Positions 21,922 through 34,044 are shown, numbered from the stretch's first letter. The stretch: DNA of 64,000 bases from Stictocephala bisonia (GCA_035578905.1 JAQJVL010000111.1:124001-188000), one strand, 5' to 3'. Notes: a model not told the origin generated them from the letters alone. Translations and numbers: made by a program.

Positions 21922-23942
21922 AACTGTACCGGGTCTTGGACCGGTACAGTTTCTTTTTTTCGTTGTTGTCTGCCAGGCTGCCTGAGATTCGCTTTTGCCC
22001 GGCGATTTGCGTACTTTGGTAGCCGTTGGCCCAGTTCCGTTTCGTTCCGTGTTCCAGCAGCTTCGGTCAGGTTGGCCTGTCTGTTCAGTCTAAATTTGTT
22101 CTAGAAGAGTTCTACTCGGCCGAACCTCCTTACCATGTTTGGCTAGACAAACTAAAACGTAAGTGTTCATTTTGTAAGTTTTAATATCTAATCACCCTTT
22201 TGGTGAAAATACTTTTGTTTAAATAATATTAATCGTTCTTACTTGTGTTTTCAGAGTTTTGTTAAATTTATATTCTTTGTCTAGATGTTTTAACCTAGGT
22301 TCGAGCCATGTGCTCATTGTTACCTTTTTGACTTTAATTGCTTTATTATCTCTGGTTTCATATTTAATAGTAGTTCTGTATAATGTTTTGTTGAGCCTTT
22401 TTAAGTTGCAGTTACCGATTTACCATCTTTTTGTTCATGGACAATAACCTAGCCTATCTTTAGTTTGATTTTCATGTTATGACAGATTGCTCATGTTTCA
22501 ATAGCCTAGTTCTCAGTTTGTCATTTTTAGTTCCATATACGTAATTAATTCTTTTATAATTTGTTAATTTGTAATTTGTCTTAAATCTGTTTTCCAACAT
22601 AATTTTTCATAGCCTAAAGTTAATCTCTCCCTCCAATCATGTATAAGTTGGTCTCTTCATGTTAAGTTTGGCGAAATCATGCACACTTATATTTAGTTGT
22701 TATGTGTTATTTTTGTAAAAGGGTTTGGCTGTTCTATTTTTAATGGCTGTGTTTAACCTTGCAGTCCAGGGTCCTTGAGTGGGACGTTCAGCCCTCGGCC
22801 TGCCGTCCGGGGATTTTCTACCATCTGCGCTGCCAGCCTGGCCTGAGGACCATGTATAGAGGCCATTGGTGACCCTTCTGCCCCAGCTACATCTTTGGGT
22901 ATGAGTCTTCGTCCTCAGGTCAGTGCTTTCCTTGTTGTTTCCCGGCGGCTGAGCTGGGGGTTTAATTTAAAGTGAAAAAGGAAATGGAAAATAGAAAAAA
23001 AGAAGAAAAAAAAAAATGTCTGTGGAACTTTATGAGGCCTAGGCCTGAGCTTCTAAACTTGGACAGTGATTTTAAGCAACACAGCCATTGGGGACTTATT
23101 TATTTATTTTTTTATTAAAGGGAAAAGAAAACGTGAAATACCAAGAACTTTTAATGTTAATATTTATGGTTATTTAGTTTAATTAGTCTATTTTCTTGTT
23201 ACATTTGTTTAGATTTTTATTTTTGTTAGGTCCCCATTGTTAAATCCTGTTATTATTTATTTAATTGCTTAGGCCTAGTTATTGTTATTTATTTTTTGTT
23301 AAGTGTATTAGGGGGGGGGGTTTTGAAGTGAATTTTTACTCGACGGTACCGTGTTATATTTTCTTTTAAATTATTTAATTTTTAAACTTTCACCAAAAGG
23401 GGATTATTGTTCTTTTGCTTAACTTTTAATTCGGAGCTGCCCAGGGATTCCGGCTTACTCCCTGGCCCGGTGGAATCAAGGGATTCGGGCTAAATTGCCG
23501 GTTTAAATGTTGTGAGCCAAAAGTTTTCTAAATTTTCACTTTTATTTGGGGGCTTAATATTTTCTTACGTTTTGGGGTGTCTCAGGCCTAAACTGCAGAT
23601 AGGCCATACAGTTGATTAATTGTTAAATTTTGGGTATTTGTAGAGTTTGTGGTATTTATAGCGTTTGTTATTATTGTGTAGTATCTTGGTAATTTTAGTG
23701 TTTGTTATTATTTATTTAAGTGAAAATTTATATTGTGGCCTTCTGCCTATTTTATATCGTGGCCTTCTGCCGTTTTTGATTATGTTAATAGTGGTTTTTT
23801 GGTAATAAATTAGTTTCGCTCAGCTGCCGAGTTTTATTTTGGACCCTCCAACTGCCACCCGTGATCCCATCGCTTTACTCGTTTTGAGCCATCCCCCAGT
23901 TGGCACGCTTCCCAGCTTTGGTGGGGGGATGGGTCTCAGAAC
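21922..23942 (+). mobile_element. Solo LTR, copy 1 (2,013 bp) with intron-like block
   Basis: The repeat runs from TGTACCGGG (21926) to GTCTCA (23938), the TG...CA ends of an LTR, flanked by the 4-bp duplication gaac (21922-21925, 23939-23942). It aligns in blocks with the minus-strand copy at 28737-30013: the first ~230 bp, the tccagggtccttgagtggga block (22765), an acggtaccgtgttatatttt block (about 23342), aattcggagctgccca, the tgtggccttctgcc block, and the final ~120 bp. A conserved AATAAA (23804-23809) sits about 130 bp before the end, consistent with the end of R. A 4-bp duplication fits Gypsy-like integrases. No coding region, primer site or partner LTR is seen, so it is a solo LTR. Open frames inside it are not genes. 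Confidence 0.85.
22159..22764 (+). other. Intron-like block inside the solo LTR (GTAAGT...TTGCAG)
   Basis: Positions 22159-22764 (606 bp) begin GTAAGT and end TTGCAG. They are absent from the sister LTR, whose sequence joins at the equivalent point (29802/29803). The upstream (ctagacaaactaaaac) and downstream (tccagggtccttgag) flanks align to adjacent bases in the sister copy. This is the pattern expected of a spliceosomal intron lost through a spliced RNA intermediate. Alternatives are an insertion with no visible duplication, or a deletion in copy 2. Confidence 0.5.
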
Positions 23943-25085
23943 TGGAAATTCTTCACATACGAAGGCAAAAACACCGATCGATCGGTTTAGTGCAGCACGT
24001 GCGTGCATCACTAACGCTCTCTAGATGAAGCGTGCAGCATCTCAATGTGTAAGGCACGGTTTGGTTAACATGTAGCATGGAGCTAAATCCCTTCCTTACA
24101 AACAATTCCACAAAATAAAATCTTACGGAGATGACCTAATTATAATACAATACATCTAGCATGTCATATAAAATTGTAAAAATTATCCCAATCCTAAAGA
24201 ACTAAACTTGAGAGTTGCAATAGTTCTTAATATTTCTAATTTCTTAATAACAAAACTAAAATTTATATCAAACAGTATATCGACAGCCGTCATTATTTCC
24301 CTTACCAAGATAGATACAATCGGATGAGCACATAAATAAGCATTTTAATTTTTAAACTGTTTAATGTGATAGTTAAAAAGCATATTATTTAAATGTATAA
24401 AATCAACTAATTAATAAACCAATGTTACTATTCTGGGATTAACAGAAACCCACGAGGGATATATTAGAGCTTTGATGGATTTCTGATTTAGAATTGATGC
24501 TACACAAAGTCCTCAATGGTTGCGTAATTAATTTACATACTGCTAATTCCTACCCCTGGAACCCCCCTCCCACCCTAAGGGATACAAATTGATTTTAGAA
24601 CACCTCTTGATATATCTACCAATAATGGTAAATGTTCTTTGTCCAGAGTTAGATTCAACAGTGTTTACCTGACTGTTAGATTATTGGTAGTTTCTAAGTG
24701 TTAAAAAAACACAATTTTTATCAACACATTAAACTCTTGTTGTTGGATATGTGTTAATATATTGTGCTTTTTAAAACTTTTACTATTTTTTTAATGCTTG
24801 AAGCTTTAGATATATTCAAACAAATGATCAATAACGGACAATCGTTATTACAGGGTTCTTTTCACGAGGATATTAAAAGAAGTGATGAATTTTTTTGTTT
24901 GTATGCACTGGGTCAAGTATATATCGTACCGACTACGATGCTAATGCTGAGGAGATCTGTGGCATTCTGTTTGTCAAACCTTTAATCACAGCAAACGCTC
25001 GCCTTAGAGACTTTCATGTGTCTAAAGAATATATTTGACTAAATGTGGCCTACCCCCCAATGAGTTCAGCCAATTTATACTTAAC
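23943..25085. other. AT-rich intergenic sequence, no gene seen
   Basis: Short open frames (for example 24764-24985) have no recognisable motifs. A ccgatcgatcgg palindrome lies near 23973. Confidence 0.65.
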
Positions 25086-25121
25086 AAATGATATAACACA
25101 TATACATGTGTTATATCATTT
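25086..25121. repeat. Perfect 16-bp inverted repeat with 4-nt loop
   Basis: Arm 25086-25101 (aaatgatataacacat) and arm 25106-25121 are exact reverse complements around the loop atac. It would form a stable hairpin or a cruciform, but it is too short for a typical pre-miRNA. Confidence 0.95.
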
Positions 25122-27219
25122 CCACGTATATACGTAGAATATGTTTTTCATTGAAATTCTTGGTGGTATTATTTATGTAGCTTCGGTATGATAAGATAAT
25201 ATTATTGCGTATAAATATTGCGAGCTGTGACGACAGCTTGTATATCAGTTTTCTCATATTTGCAGATACATTATTTGTTACGTCACTCTTAAAACATTAC
25301 AATTACATATACTCAAGTTTGATGGGATGGTAAATTAAGGTCTCAACGTGTAGAGAGCGTATTGTCGTATTGGCTGGCTAGTGAGTTATCTTTGCCTCAA
25401 TCGGAAATTGAGTTTCTTTTATAGATAGAGAGAAAATAACAAGACTTCTTTAATATCCACGAAATGTCTATATATCAATTAAATTAACCTTCTTTATAAT
25501 TTTTTTATATTTTTTACATATTGTTGATTTTAAGTTATGCAGTTTCATTTTACTTTAATGTTTCTTGAGTGAAGTGGAATAAGAAACTCTTTTGGTTATT
25601 TAGTTTTTGTGGATATTTTGCATTATTAAAACCCTAAAATTTGATTCGATATTTAAAAATAAAACAAGGAATTAGCTTATTAATGGCGATAGGATATGCT
25701 CAACGTATTTTTGCTACGTAGTAAGCGATGATTATGAAATACAAATATATATATGTACAAATACATACGAGTTTAATTTTTTTATTGGAGTATTGGTATA
25801 TTCATTATGTTCGTTATAAAGATTTACTCGTATTATTCGACATCTTATTGGCTGGTGTAGTATGGATGCCTTATCAACTCTACACTAAGCTAGATTCTTA
25901 TATCATAAATTACTTTTTTTTCAATTATAATTTCAAGAATTCAATCTATTTCTATTTGGTAATGTTTTTGATCTGTAAACGTTGATTTTTGGTTCATCCA
26001 TCGGGGTAAATCGAGAGCTGTTCCCACAAACGATGTTCTATCGTTAGTACTCATTTATGTAGTCTTTGCTCACACGTTAGGAAGTGAAGGAAATAGATGT
26101 TGCTGACGTCTGCTATTTAAATTTATAAATTAATGTTTTGTATTATTTACTTTTATTAATCAATCATGAAACTTTACTATACTAAAATAATAATAGTACA
26201 ATACAAATAAATCAAACATTTAGGTATTGCAGAGTTCTTGATTTTTTTGTTTTACGTTTTGTTTTGTTTAATTTTGAGAAGTAATCAATTACATTCAATT
26301 ACATTACATTCAATTTCAATTACATATTACATTTGTATATTTTTATAATTCAACACCTACAAACAAATATACTTACTTGAATTAAAAATTCACACTTCAT
26401 CTTCTTTATTAACATGTTTTAGATATTTTTGTCTAAATCTTATTTTACGTAAAACATTTAAATTTTTATTCTTAAAATAACCTCATTTAATATAAATTTA
26501 TAAGTTGGTTAAATTTTCTTTGAATATAATATTTAAAAAAACGAAAGTATCTCTTCATAACATTTTTAAATAAAGAGTGATAAAATTCAATTGCTCCACT
26601 TACATAAACCGCCTAAAATAACATGAATCATTAGAACGAAAATTACTTGAATGAAGAATTAGAGTGGAATGATTCTCTAACTTAGACCTGGCGATGGCTC
26701 TTTTTCCGACTCTTCAACAAACTAAAGTTAATTAATTAACTCTAAACGTTCATTAGTCACCTCATTATCCCAAGATTGTTTCCTCTTCGTTCTCTGTGCT
26801 CAGTATTTACAGTCAACAAAGTGTTATCTAATTAATTATAGCATTGCTTTCGTGTTTTGACGTAGATAAAATTGGTTCAGTTACAAAAATATTAATTAAC
26901 TAATTTATTTATTGAACATAATATTTATTAAAGAGGTATGAGTAACAATTATTTTATTCGTCCTATTAAATCTTAAGGTAGGTTCAAGTTACACGGTTGT
27001 AGAAAGTAATCTGTACATTTAAGTTAAAGTAGTGGGAATATCTTTATATTTTCTCAGAAAACAAAGATCACATTCTCGTATTTTAAGTGTATTAACTACT
27101 GTTAAAAAAGGGGTAGCAAAACTATCCAAATAGTCTATGGGACACGTTATCTTAGGTTACATAACATGCAACTGTTATTAAAAAGTTTTTTAATTAGCAT
27201 AATACGTGTTGGTACATAT
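25122..27219. other. AT-rich intergenic sequence, no gene seen
   Basis: Open frame 25728-25985 (85 codons) is hydrophobic and AT-driven and shows no domain. Low-complexity caattacatt repeats lie at 26290-26330. No RNA genes were seen. Confidence 0.65.
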
Positions 27220-27537
27220 ACAGTACAAGTAAACGTCACACAACACAAATTTATAACAATATAAGCACAAAATGCACAAATATATTACAATACAAGTACA
27301 AAATGCACGAATATTATGGTGATCGATTTCGGTGAACCACGCTCACCTTCCTCAGACCAGACGGATTCACAAAAGAATTCAAGAAAGATTCTTTTGTGAA
27401 TCCCTCTGGTCTGAGGAAGGTGAGCGTGGTTCACCGAAATCGATCACCATAATATTCGTGCATTTTCTACTTGTATTGTGATGTTTTTGTAATCATATTG
27501 TAATAAATGTGTGTTGTGTGATGTTTACTTGTACTGT
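27220..27537. mobile_element. Long foldback element (near-perfect inverted repeat, ~318 bp)
   Basis: Arms 27220-27378 and 27388-27537 are inverted copies around a 9-nt centre (tcaagaaag). The inner ~90 bp pair with only two mismatches, through acgaatattatggtgatcg, ttcggtgaaccacgctcacc and ttcctcagaccaga. The outer parts are looser but still match at acagtacaagtaaac. A diverged partial copy lies at 62129-62266, so this is a dispersed family. A transcript would fold into a long double-stranded hairpin. The class is uncertain. Confidence 0.9.
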
Positions 27538-28067
27538 TATTAAACATAACAATAATTAAGCCCACTAAATGTCATCCTAAAAATGTCTTTATATTTTTAT
27601 ACTTAAGTCTTGCACTATATTAAAGAACATACAATGTACAGAGGCTACATATTCGTAACTGGAAAGCTCAATAAGATTGGTTTCCTGCACAAGCCCTATT
27701 ACCATTCCCATGCATATATCATGCAGGTGGTGTAGCTAGCTGGCGGAGGAATGACTTAGGAGTTAATGAAACACAAACATTGTAGAGGTACGAATGTGGG
27801 AAGATCTAATTTGTCAGAAAGCGGCTGATGCAGTGTTCAGCCGACTACACTCCCCAAATTAATGTTACATAGAGAATAGTGATAGATTTGATCTAACATC
27901 TTCATTTTCTGTGTTAGTTTTTGAGGTTTACGTTGTGCTACTGAAGACGTTCGCTGTTGTTCAGTTTTGTGTTTGTGTTGTTTAATATTTTTTTGTATTA
28001 TTACTATCTTTTTTTAAGGAGGGACCAATCTCCTTTTTAACCTTACTCTTCCCATTCCACATAGACT
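27538..28067. other. Intergenic, no gene seen
   Basis: No coding frame or repeat boundary was recognised. Confidence 0.6.
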
Positions 28068-28512
28068 TTAGTATGGTGGCGCAGTGCTGTAACTCAGCTA
28101 CTTGAGGACTATGTGTTTGGGAGATTGTAGGCGATAGGTTTCATGCTCGGTTCTCTTAATACCGACACGACGTCCGCTCAATGGTTGCCATCAGCGTAGA
28201 CACTACTAGAGAAGTCTGGGGTGTCCATGTTGGATGGTAGTCAGGGTTCGGATGTTTTGTAGGGAAGAGAACTGAGTGTCAGACTTGTCAGTTAGCTGTA
28301 AATCAGACCAACACTACCTGGTTCGGATTACACGTAAAGCTGTAGGTCCCATAGTTGCCCTGGCTATTGGGCTATTAATAAATAGTCCTTTCTGAGCTAA
28401 GTCGAACTCAGATAGTAACAATGACTACACTCGTTCATCTACACTCATTCACTCCTCATATTTGCCCAAATCTGTACGATCGGTGTCTTAGATATGAATA
28501 AATGAATAAATA
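28068..28512 (+). mobile_element. SINE family C, copy 1 (~440 bp)
   Basis: The tRNA-like head begins ggtggcgcagtgctgtaac (box A region); box B is degraded near 28134. The body includes actactagagaagtctgggg, ggttcggatta-cacgtaaagc, tgggctattaataaat and a tail actacactcgttcatctaca. The tail ends in an aatga/aataa simple repeat. It aligns along its length with 36424-36858 and, for the 3' third, with 35080-35215 on the minus strand. It is longer than a typical SINE, so it may be composite. Confidence 0.85.
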
Positions 28513-28732
28513 TGTGTGGGGAAGTTATCAACACACTAAGGGAGAGAACCAGCCCAGCACAATATTACTGATAAAAAATAACCAAGAATAGGATTCAAGT
28601 CTTCGACATCTCTAACTCGGGTACAAAGTTCTGGGGCCTTATACAACTCAACCTCTGGCTCTTTCATTGGATCTTAAGTTGCTAAGATTTGTTAAATTTG
28701 TTTCAATTTTAAAACCAATGCTATATTTCTAT
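28513..28732. other. Short spacer
   Basis: Nothing was recognised between the SINE and the minus-strand LTR. Confidence 0.6.
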
Positions 28733-30017
28733 CTATTGAGACACATCCCCCACCCAAAACTGGAAGTCGTGCCAACTGGGGGATGGCTCAAAACCAGTCA
28801 GGCGATAGGATCACGGGTGGCAGTTGGAGGGTCAAATTACAACTCGGCAGCTGAGAAAAAACTAATTTATTTTCAAGAAAAATTAATTATTCAAAAAACT
28901 GGCAGAAGGCCACAATATCAAAATTACACTTAAACAATCCACAAGAAACACAAAATTAACAAGAGATAACAAATGCTACAAATACTAAGAATTACATAAC
29001 ACATTTGCCTATCTGCAGAAAAACCAGAGACCCAAAATATTTATAAAAAAACTTACAATCGAAAATTTAGAAACATTTTGACAACATCAATTAACCGGCA
29101 ATTGAGCCCACATCCCATGATTCCACCGAGGCCAAGGAGGAAGCCGGAGTCCCTGGGCAGCTCCGAATTAAAGCAAAGTAAAAAATAATAAAAATTTTAC
29201 AATAAAAAAAATATAACACGGTACCGTTTCATTACAAACTGACATCAACAATACAATCCACGAAATAAATAAGTAACACTAACTAACTTTACCACTAGGC
29301 CTAACAAGAAAATAAACAATACCATAATCTAAAAAGTATCCCAAAATAATTTTGTTTTTGTTTTTTAACTATAAATAAATACTTTAAAACAATAACAAAA
29401 AAATAAACCTCTAAAAACTTAATAAATAACAAACAAAATTAATATTTATACGCTATTAAAAAAAATATGGCCTAAATAAAAATCATTTGGCTGCATTCAA
29501 GTTCAAAGATAACTTTCAGTTTATTTTATGGAGGGCGTGGCCTAGTGGAGAACATCTTCTTTTTTTATTTTTATTTGTCTATTTTGGTTGTTTTATATCA
29601 CCATAAATTACCACCCCCAGCTCAGCCGCCGGGAAAAACATGGAACGCACTGACCTGAGGACAGAAGAATCCTACCCAAAGATGTAGGTGGGGCAGCAGG
29701 GTCGCAACTGGGCTCTATACCAGGCCAGGCTAGCAGTGTAGATGGTAGAACTTCCTCCGGTCGGCAGGCTGAGGGCAAAATGTCCCACTCAAGGACCCTG
29801 GAGTAAGTCTCTTAGCCAGACAACATGTCGTGAAGAGTTCAGTGACTCAGGTAGACTGGTCAAACCGACAGACCGAGAGATGGAACCACGGAACGACAGA
29901 GTCCGAGCCAACGGCCACTAACGTAAACAAATCACAGCGCACGAGCGATCTCAGGCAGCCTGGCAAACCACGACGACAAGTAACAAAATGTACCGCTCAA
30001 ACGACCCGGTACACTAT
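28733..30017 (-). mobile_element. Solo LTR, copy 2 (1,277 bp), intron-like block absent
   Basis: In minus orientation the element runs from TGTACCGGG (30013) to GTCTCA (28737), with the 4-bp duplication ctat at 28733-28736 and 30014-30017. Its own target duplication, different from copy 1, shows it inserted independently. The AATAAA is conserved (complement of 28866-28871), as are the 5' hairpin and the aattcggagctgccca block. The 606-bp GT...AG segment of copy 1 is missing at 29802/29803. Open frames at 28667-28933 and 29830-30102 lie within it and are not genes. Confidence 0.85.
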
Positions 30018-31779
30018 ACGAAAACATTTAGCCTATGGCAAAGTTGACAAAACACAAATTGTGCTATACAATGGTGAGAAAGTATATTACATGAAAATAT
30101 GATGCCGTAAGTGTGTGTTATTGAATTGTGTTTATTTATGATGTATAAAATATCGACAACGGTTCTTTAGAAAATACAGCAGTATTTTTAGTGGCATAAA
30201 GATAGATAACACGCATTTTTTAGTGACAGTAAAGATTCATTCATTAGATATTTTTTTATGTATTCAGTATTTTTGGTTGATGAATATTTGCTTTATATGA
30301 TAAAATTTCAATATTTTATTTTAGACTACATTTTCAATATCAGGGCGTTATTATTCGAGTAATCAACATTTTGATGAACGTCGTTGAATGTCCGTGAACG
30401 TTTCGTCTGCAGAAAGACCGTCGACATTGAAACAACGTGAACCAAATAGTACAATTCCAACATTGAATACACTATAATTAGATACTATATTTGTAGTAGA
30501 AACCCCTTCATTTTGTAACAAATTTAATGGATCTTTAATTCAAAGTCAAAGAAAGATTCAAAAGAAGAATATTCTTTTATGAAGGAATATCCAAAGTCTC
30601 TTCAAAATACGATACGTAGATAAGAAGTAATTGATATTGTCAATTATTATCTAATAATTATTACTATACGACATATAGTTTAAAATAATATACTTGATTC
30701 ATATGTTTATATTTGATAATTTGTGGAATATCGGTTTTATTGTTTATTGTAATGTGAGAAATGTAGTGTACCCTACCCATTCTTCTGGGAAATTAAGTTA
30801 GTCTGCACATTTTTGGATAACGCTTAGTTATTTTTTGTCTATATTTAAAATTTCTTTCTTAGCCTTACCGTGCGTTTCTTTCTGTTAAAATTGTTGTTAA
30901 TGGTTTATTAGTTAGGAAAAAATTAAATGTATATTTGTGAAAACATCTCAAATTAGTGTTATTATTTTAAATATTTTCATTTATTTCTTACCCAACTTCT
31001 CCTAAACGTTGCATAAATAAATAAAAACCTATAACCTTTATAAACAGTACAAAAACACCTTAAATCTCTCCTACTTTATAAAAGTAACAATTGTTCACTG
31101 CCACGAAATATTTAGCTATCTTTTTCTGACTTAATTTTGTTGTTAGTATCATCATTAAACTGTTGGGCTATCTTAAAATAATTACTATTATCAAAATACG
31201 AATTTATAATGTATTTAAACATTATCTTCAAATTTAGATTTGAAGTTTGGCTAAAATGTTGCTTTCTTACTTAAATTTGTAAGTCAAATTTTAATTAGTT
31301 TGGAAGTGATGGTTAATGTTTCAATATATTTAAACTTGTTGCGTTGTCGTCTTTTTTCGACTTTTCCTTGATAAATTGTTGTTGTGGGATTGGACATTAA
31401 ATATTTGCGTGTATTATATTTTATATGAGTAAAATTTTAAATTATTAATACGTCCATGTTTTACACTAATTTGTTTTTAATGTTGTTATAGGATAGGTTA
31501 CTTAAACTTAATTTAATTGAAGTATTATAATACATTTTGGACGTTTTTTGTTTGATAACATTTTAGTAAAATAAATTACTATAAAATAAAGTCTAAAGCG
31601 ATCATTATTGAAAAAATATATGAATATAATTCCACAAAAACCAGTATTATAGAGATATGAAATAAAAATGTATTACTTATCAAAATATATTTGTTTTATG
31701 GTTCATAGACGAATAACTGAATAGGTGTTATTTGTATAGTAGAAATATTTAAAAAAGAGCGCATGTATGTTTATCAAAC
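30018..31779. other. AT-rich intergenic sequence, no gene seen
   Basis: No coding frame, RNA gene or repeat edge was found on either strand. Confidence 0.7.
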
Positions 31780-32062
31780 CAAATTTAATATTACGAAATT
31801 AAATGGTGAAATTCAACCAAAATGCACATAAATTCTCTTGGTAAACCCACAATGTCCTACTAAGATTACCTCTAATGTCAATTTACATGATAATTGCGCC
31901 AAGTACAGGCACAACGTGATGTATGCAAGATCACGTCGCCTCCACATGGCGTTAAGATAGCACCACTTAGATAATATACGACTCTGTATATCTTCGAGTT
32001 AACGTGACATAAGCAAGTATTTTGGTTGAATTTCTCCATTTCATTTCGTAATATTAAATTTG
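31780..32062. mobile_element. MITE with 44-bp terminal inverted repeats
   Basis: The left arm from 31780 (caaatttaatattacgaaat then ggtgaaattcaaccaaaat) is matched by the complement of 32018-32062 with two mismatches. The total is 283 bp. The interior carries a short GC-richer core (gatcacgtcgcctccacatgg). No target duplication could be fixed, so the superfamily is open. Confidence 0.85.
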
Positions 32063-32075
32063 ACTGTTGTAATTG

Positions 32076-32145
32076 CTACTGTAGGTTAAGTATATTTTAC
32101 ATGCTTCATAAAATTTACACGCTTAACTATAGTTACCTACAGTAG
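32076..32145. repeat. Short inverted repeat
   Basis: ctactgtaggt (32076-32086) pairs with acctacagtag (32135-32145). Part of the adjacent sequence (ttaag and cttaa) also pairs. It lies 13 bp from the preceding MITE. Confidence 0.75.
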
Positions 32146-32534
32146 TCTAACTTCGTAACATGTAGGGTAGTTAAATTATTTTTACTAGTTGTTGTATAAA
32201 ATGGAAAAAGGGTATTTTTAAAATCTCTGAAATAAAAGTTTATTCCAACAACATCAACATGGACATCCTATGATGGATTTAGTGGTTTGGTACCCTTGAG
32301 TATAAAGTGAAATCGTTGGGAACTGGGAGATTGAAGTGACAATTTGCATCAATTATTGTGCTGAAACTATTTGTTATTAAAATATGATCAGAGTGGAGGG
32401 GGATAATAATTACTGAAGAATATTAGCACCTTCCTATTAACATGATGAAAGGAAGTTAAAAATAAATTGTTTACGAGTGAGTATTAAGACATTTTATCCC
32501 TTGATCCCGTTCTTCAGTTTGATTCCAATAATGC

Positions 32535-32700
32535 TCCCTTGAGTAACCCCTGAACAATCAGCAACAAACCCACTCGGCGTTTCCTTCCTTAGCGTGTTTT
32601 TTAGTCAGCCATCAATAAAGTAGGGGAAAGCTACGCCCACCCTCTCATGGGGTCCCTTCCTCCCCAGGTGATAAGGATTGTTGCCTATGTGTTGATTAAA
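32535..32700 (+). repeat. Dispersed repeat D, copy 1
   Basis: This shares gtcatcaataaa-like, cagcaac-a-accc-ctc, and gcgataagga-like blocks in the same order with 50985-51150. It is unclassified and non-coding. Confidence 0.5.
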
Positions 32701-34044
32701 CGATATCACATAATGAACGTCTGCAAGTCCGTTCAAAACAGTAATTACATAGTTTATTTTAAAACATTCTATTAGAATTTTTATTATCTCGATATTTTTT
32801 CCTCGAGAAGTCGAACATTAACTATAAACACACGATCGTTCATTAATTATAAGAAATCGTTCGTTATGATAGCCAACACACGCTTACATGTGTAATAGGC
32901 AGATACTATCCCTAAATAATATGAAATTCTCAATAAACTAGCTTAGATACAAACAATAGCGTATAAAAATTATATAATATTATTATTAGTTTCGTACTGT
33001 CATTATAAAAGGGAATCAAACTTTTAGTGAGGTGTGAGACTGAGTTTAATGCTGAAAACAACTCATTACATCAACAATTGTTCAGTTTTACTTTTAAAAT
33101 GTACAATAAAACGTTTGTAGATCAATTACGAAATAGCCCCTTTGCAAGATTATAGATATCAATTACATTACACTAGATAAAAATACTAAATACGTAAATA
33201 AGCATTGCAACGTTGATAACTGACCGATGGGAAAACTAAAAGTTATTATTCTCTTATAATACTGAATACGTACAAATAATAAAATTTAATCCACCGTATT
33301 GTTCTTAATTGAGTCCATTTAACAAGGGAATTTATTAATACCTTTTGTGACAAACTTTTAAATAATCAATTATAAGAAAGAAATATAATTCGTTAAATTA
33401 AAATTAATTCAACAATCCTGTAATTAATTTATTCGAGAAATTATCAGGTTATTATCTCTAGTTGTTTCCGTTTATCCAATCCAGTCAATGCACTTAGTAA
33501 TATTAATTTTAAGTACAATAACATTATTTTATCCAAATGGTGTTTTTTTCTTTCATTATAATAATATCCTACAACAATGTGCTTTAAAAAGTTTAACTAT
33601 GACAATAATTGACAATTTCATAAAATCACTTTAAATAGAGTTAGTAAAGCTCTTAATTAAATTAATTAATTAATATAATTAGTAAAATGTATAAACGTAT
33701 TGTAAATTTAGTTTCAGTAGTTAATTAATTAAAATAAATATTTCTTCACTCACACTATTTATTTTGTTAATGAAACAAAATTTTCTTGACAATCCTTAAT
33801 ACTCATTTTAATATACATAAAAAAAATGTGTCAGAACATTAAAACCGTTACTTCTGTGATGTATTATCATGATTATTCGTAACAGTGCGATAGCGTGTGT
33901 AACCAGGTCCGTCTGTCGTCGCCGTACGAGTGGGTTAATATTTAAAGACATACGACAGTCTAGTGGTCACGCAGATCGAGAGATCCCAGTCAATGATTAC
34001 AGTAGATCACGACTGAGGGAGGTGGGGAGTTGAAATATATCACA
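32701..34044. other. AT-rich intergenic sequence, no gene seen
   Basis: A segment at 33890-34020 is GC-richer and includes tctagtggtcacgcagatcg, reminiscent of a SINE box A, but box B is missing. No gene is called. Confidence 0.6.

Noticed and set aside
21919..22447. Small plus-strand frames (61-62 codons) as genes
   Set aside because: They lie inside the solo LTR, one within its intron-like block, and have no conserved frame in the sister copy.
25728..25985. 85-codon hydrophobic frame as a membrane protein gene
   Set aside because: Its composition is explained by AT-rich DNA. There is no conserved motif, splice context or neighbouring coding block.
21926..30013. Two LTRs as the ends of one retrotransposon
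   Set aside because: They are in opposite orientation with different target duplications, and no gag or pol lies between them, so they are separate solo LTRs.
23820..30102. Open frames shared by the two LTR copies (PPTATRDP-like; LKTSQAIGSRVAVGG-like)
   Set aside because: They reflect conserved LTR nucleotides near the 3' end. Frames are not maintained along the element.
33890..34020. Possible tRNA-SINE head (tctagtggtcacgcagatcg)
   Set aside because: Box B could not be found and no second copy is present in the window.
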